Assembly: GCA_027083915.1 (NCBI GenBank)
Contig: JALWML010000183.1
Location: 1-5,891, forward strand
DNA: 5,891 bases
Direction: 5' to 3'
From: Lysobacterales bacterium
GTDB taxonomy: Bacteria > Pseudomonadota > Gammaproteobacteria > Xanthomonadales > Marinicellaceae
The notes beneath the pieces are model-generated. The model was not told where the DNA came from. It saw nothing but the letters and a program-made list of their open reading frames with translations, and did no database searches. The position numbers and the translations under genes are program-made. Shown piece after piece: positions 4,515-5,891 of this stretch (its first letter is position 1; the number at the start of each line of letters is the position of its first letter).

Positions 4515-5291
4515 TTATTCTCCGGTGAAGTTGGCTTTTCTTTTTTGCAAAAATGCGGCAGTGCCTTCTTTCATGTCTTGGGTTGAGCACGTTACGGCAA
4601 AGGCTTTGGCTTCAAACTGCAAACCTTCAGTTAAATTACATTCAGCACCGTGATTAATGCTGTCAATTATGCATTGCAAAGCAACAGGTGCGCTGAAAGT
4701 TAGTTGTTTTGCCATTTTTTCAACAGTAGGTATTAACTCATCTTGTGAAACTACTTTATTGACTAAGCCAATTTCATAAGCGCGATTGGCATCAATCATG
4801 CCGCCCATAAGATTCATTTCCATTGCTCTGCCTTTGCCGATTAATCGAACCAAACGTTGTGTGCCACCAAATCCAGGAATCACACCTAATTTAATTTCGG
4901 GTTGCCCAAACATAGCGTTGTCAGAGGCAATTCTTATGTGGCAACTCATGGCGAGTTCGCAACCGCCACCTAAGGCAAAGCCATTGATAGCGGCAATAAC
5001 TGGTTTGCAGCTTTGTTCGATATTTGTCATGACTTTTTGACCGAATTCAGCAAAAAACATGCCAGAAACAGCGTTGGATTGAGCCAGCTCGGAAATATCA
5101 GCACCCGCAATGAATGATTTTTCTCCACTGCCTGTAATAATAATAGCTGAAATATCTTTATTGGTTTGTGCGCTTGTTATTGCATCATTGATTTCCCTCA
5201 AGGTTTGGTGGTTGAGTGCATTGAGTTTCTCGGGTCGGTTGATAGTGAGGGTTAAAATTTTATTTGTGGTGTTTAAAAGTATGTTTGACAT
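4515..5291 (-). CDS. Enoyl-CoA hydratase/isomerase (crotonase family)
   Basis: The 258-residue protein is full length for a monofunctional short-chain enoyl-CoA hydratase, which adds water to trans-2-enoyl-CoA during fatty-acid or related acyl-CoA breakdown in the cytoplasm. NRPEKLNALN (18-27) and FIAGADISEL (60-69) form the CoA-binding start and first oxyanion-hole strand. AINGFALGGGCELAMSC (101-117) carries the second oxyanion glycine and catalytic Glu112. FGQPEIKLGVIPGFGGTQRL (128-147) carries the second catalytic glutamate, Glu132. The 20-residue gap between the two glutamates equals that of classical hydratases (Glu144/Glu164 in rat), so hydratase activity is likely. The acyl substrate cannot be told. 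It heads the operon; an AGAGA (5299-5303) lies 7 bases before the ATG, and an extended -10 promoter lies about 30 bases upstream. The following amidase and acetyltransferase genes are not usual crotonase partners. Confidence 0.95.
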   Translation of the reverse strand: MSNILLNTTNKILTLTINRPEKLNALNHQTLREINDAITSAQTNKDISAIIITGSGEKSFIAGADISELAQSNAVSGMFFAEFGQKVMTNIEQSCKPVIAAINGFALGGGCELAMSCHIRIASDNAMFGQPEIKLGVIPGFGGTQRLVRLIGKGRAMEMNLMGGMIDANRAYEIGLVNKVVSQDELIPTVEKMAKQLTFSAPVALQCIIDSINHGAECNLTEGLQFEAKAFAVTCSTQDMKEGTAAFLQKRKANFTGE

Positions 5292-5320
5292 GGATAAGTC
5301 TCTATTACAATAAAACTGAA

Positions 5321-5329
5321 ATTATATCA
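5321..5329 (-). promoter_or_regulatory. Extended -10 promoter of the crotonase-amidase-acetyltransferase operon
   Basis: On the minus strand this reads TGATATAAT, a perfect extended -10 (TGnTATAAT). No good -35 is found at the proper spacing, which extended -10 promoters tolerate. Transcription would start near 5314, giving a leader of about 22 nt before the ATG at 5291. Confidence 0.6.
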
Positions 5330-5366
5330 ATAATTGAACTCAAAAGGGATAAATGGGTCTATAGAG

Positions 5367-5395
5367 TTGTTAATATTTAGTGTGTGGCATAAAAT
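5367..5395 (+). promoter_or_regulatory. Sigma70-type promoter of the FKBP isomerase gene
   Basis: TTGTTA (5367-5372, 4 of 6 to the -35 consensus) and TAAAAT (5390-5395, 5 of 6 to the -10) are separated by 17 bases. The start point would be near 5402, leaving a leader of about 33 nt containing the Shine-Dalgarno GAGGA (5423-5427). It is divergent from the operon promoter, with the two -10 boxes about 64 bases apart. Confidence 0.6.
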
Positions 5396-5434
5396 ACGCA
5401 CCTTTTTAAGAAAATCAACATCGAGGATTTATAG

Positions 5435-5891
5435 ATGAATTTTAAATTATTACTAGCTGGAATTATTGTCATCACGGCAATATTTGCATCAGCTCAAGAT
5501 AAAACGAGCAAAGATATCACGTTTGACAAGAAAAAAACCAGTTACGCTTATGGCTACCGCATTGGCTTAGAGTTTTTAGGTAAAAAAGGCAGTGAGTTTG
5601 AATTGAATACAGACGAAGCCATTAAAGGTATTCGTGATGCAGCAGCAAAGAAAGATCCAGCTGTTTCTAAAGAAGATATGGTCTTAAACTTTCAGGCTTA
5701 TCAGAAAAAAATGGAATTAAAACAATTAGAGGCATATAAAAAACTTGCAGCGAGTAACAAGAAGCGCAGTGATGATTTCTTAAAAGCTAACCGCAAGAAA
5801 AAAGGCATAAAAGAATTGGCATCAGGCATTCAATATAGAGTTATCGAAGATGGCTCTGGTAAGCACCCAACATTAGACGATGAAGTTGTTA
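5435..5891 (+). CDS. FKBP-type peptidyl-prolyl cis-trans isomerase, FkpA/Mip-like (3' end outside window)
   Basis: The frame runs from ATG 5435 to the window end, 152 codons without a stop. GAGGA at 5423-5427, 7 bases before the ATG, supports the start. A signal peptide is clear (MNFKLLLAGIIVITAIFASA, likely cut before Gln21), so the protein is periplasmic or envelope-bound. The mature N-terminus is the helical FKBP dimerisation domain: SYAYGYRIGLEFL (36-48) matches the SYxxGxxIG start of that domain, followed by charged lysine-rich helices to about residue 120, with NRKKKGIKELASG bridging to the catalytic domain. IQYRVIEDGSGKHP (132-145) is the first strand and turn of the FKBP_C domain, which is cut off. 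Such proteins fold exported proteins as chaperone-isomerases; fkpA and mip are relatives, and I do not choose a symbol from a fragment. Confidence 0.92.
   Translation, partial: MNFKLLLAGIIVITAIFASAQDKTSKDITFDKKKTSYAYGYRIGLEFLGKKGSEFELNTDEAIKGIRDAAAKKDPAVSKEDMVLNFQAYQKKMELKQLEAYKKLAASNKKRSDDFLKANRKKKGIKELASGIQYRVIEDGSGKHPTLDDEVV

Noticed and set aside
4786..5040. + strand frame antisense to the crotonase gene
   Set aside because: It mirrors a strongly conserved enzyme on the other strand; its openness follows from that gene's codon use.

Overview
The window is AT-rich and has the look of a gammaproteobacterial chromosome. The grounds are a periplasmic FkpA/Mip-type FKBP isomerase, a proteobacterial-type Rhs core, two lineages of REP-associated (IS200-like, Y1) transposase, and several REP-like palindromes. 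The species cannot be told from the sequence.

Left part, positions 1-1810, + strand: an accessory polymorphic-toxin locus. It opens inside the 3' end of an Rhs/YD-repeat gene. The conserved Rhs core runs to the NPxxxxDxxG boundary, after which the variable C-terminal toxin should begin. About twelve codons later the gene hits a stop codon that lies inside an inverted repeat. That repeat and its partner (24 bp, 21 matches) bound a 786-bp unit holding one intact REP-associated tyrosine transposase (RAYT). Beyond the right repeat the same reading frame continues for 48 codons as an apparent toxin C-terminus. It overlaps the start of a 138-residue orphan gene placed where an immunity gene normally sits, and a Rho-independent terminator closes the locus. 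The best reading is an Rhs toxin-immunity module split by a RAYT unit.

Middle part, positions 1811-3201: a gene-poor stretch of decayed mobile DNA. It holds a minus-strand remnant of a second, longer RAYT type. That remnant stops being recognisable a few bases from a dense cluster of hairpins. Next come a pair of oppositely oriented REP-like palindromes (BIME-like), a doubtful 41-codon ORF, decayed repeat-like sequence, and a hairpin that may terminate the minus-strand operon to its right.

Right part, positions 3202-5291, minus strand: a tight three-gene operon of enoyl-CoA hydratase (crotonase), exported CHAP-domain amidase with a twin CX3C cysteine motif, and GNAT acetyltransferase. Spacing is 3 nt and then a 1-nt TAATG overlap. 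A plausible extended -10 promoter sits just upstream. Divergent from it, on the + strand, is the start of an exported FKBP-type peptidyl-prolyl isomerase with its own promoter and Shine-Dalgarno site, cut by the window end.

The strongest candidates for something unusual are the in-frame RAYT unit within the Rhs gene with its orphan downstream gene, the multi-hairpin element fused to a transposase remnant, and the CX3C-plus-CHAP secreted protein.
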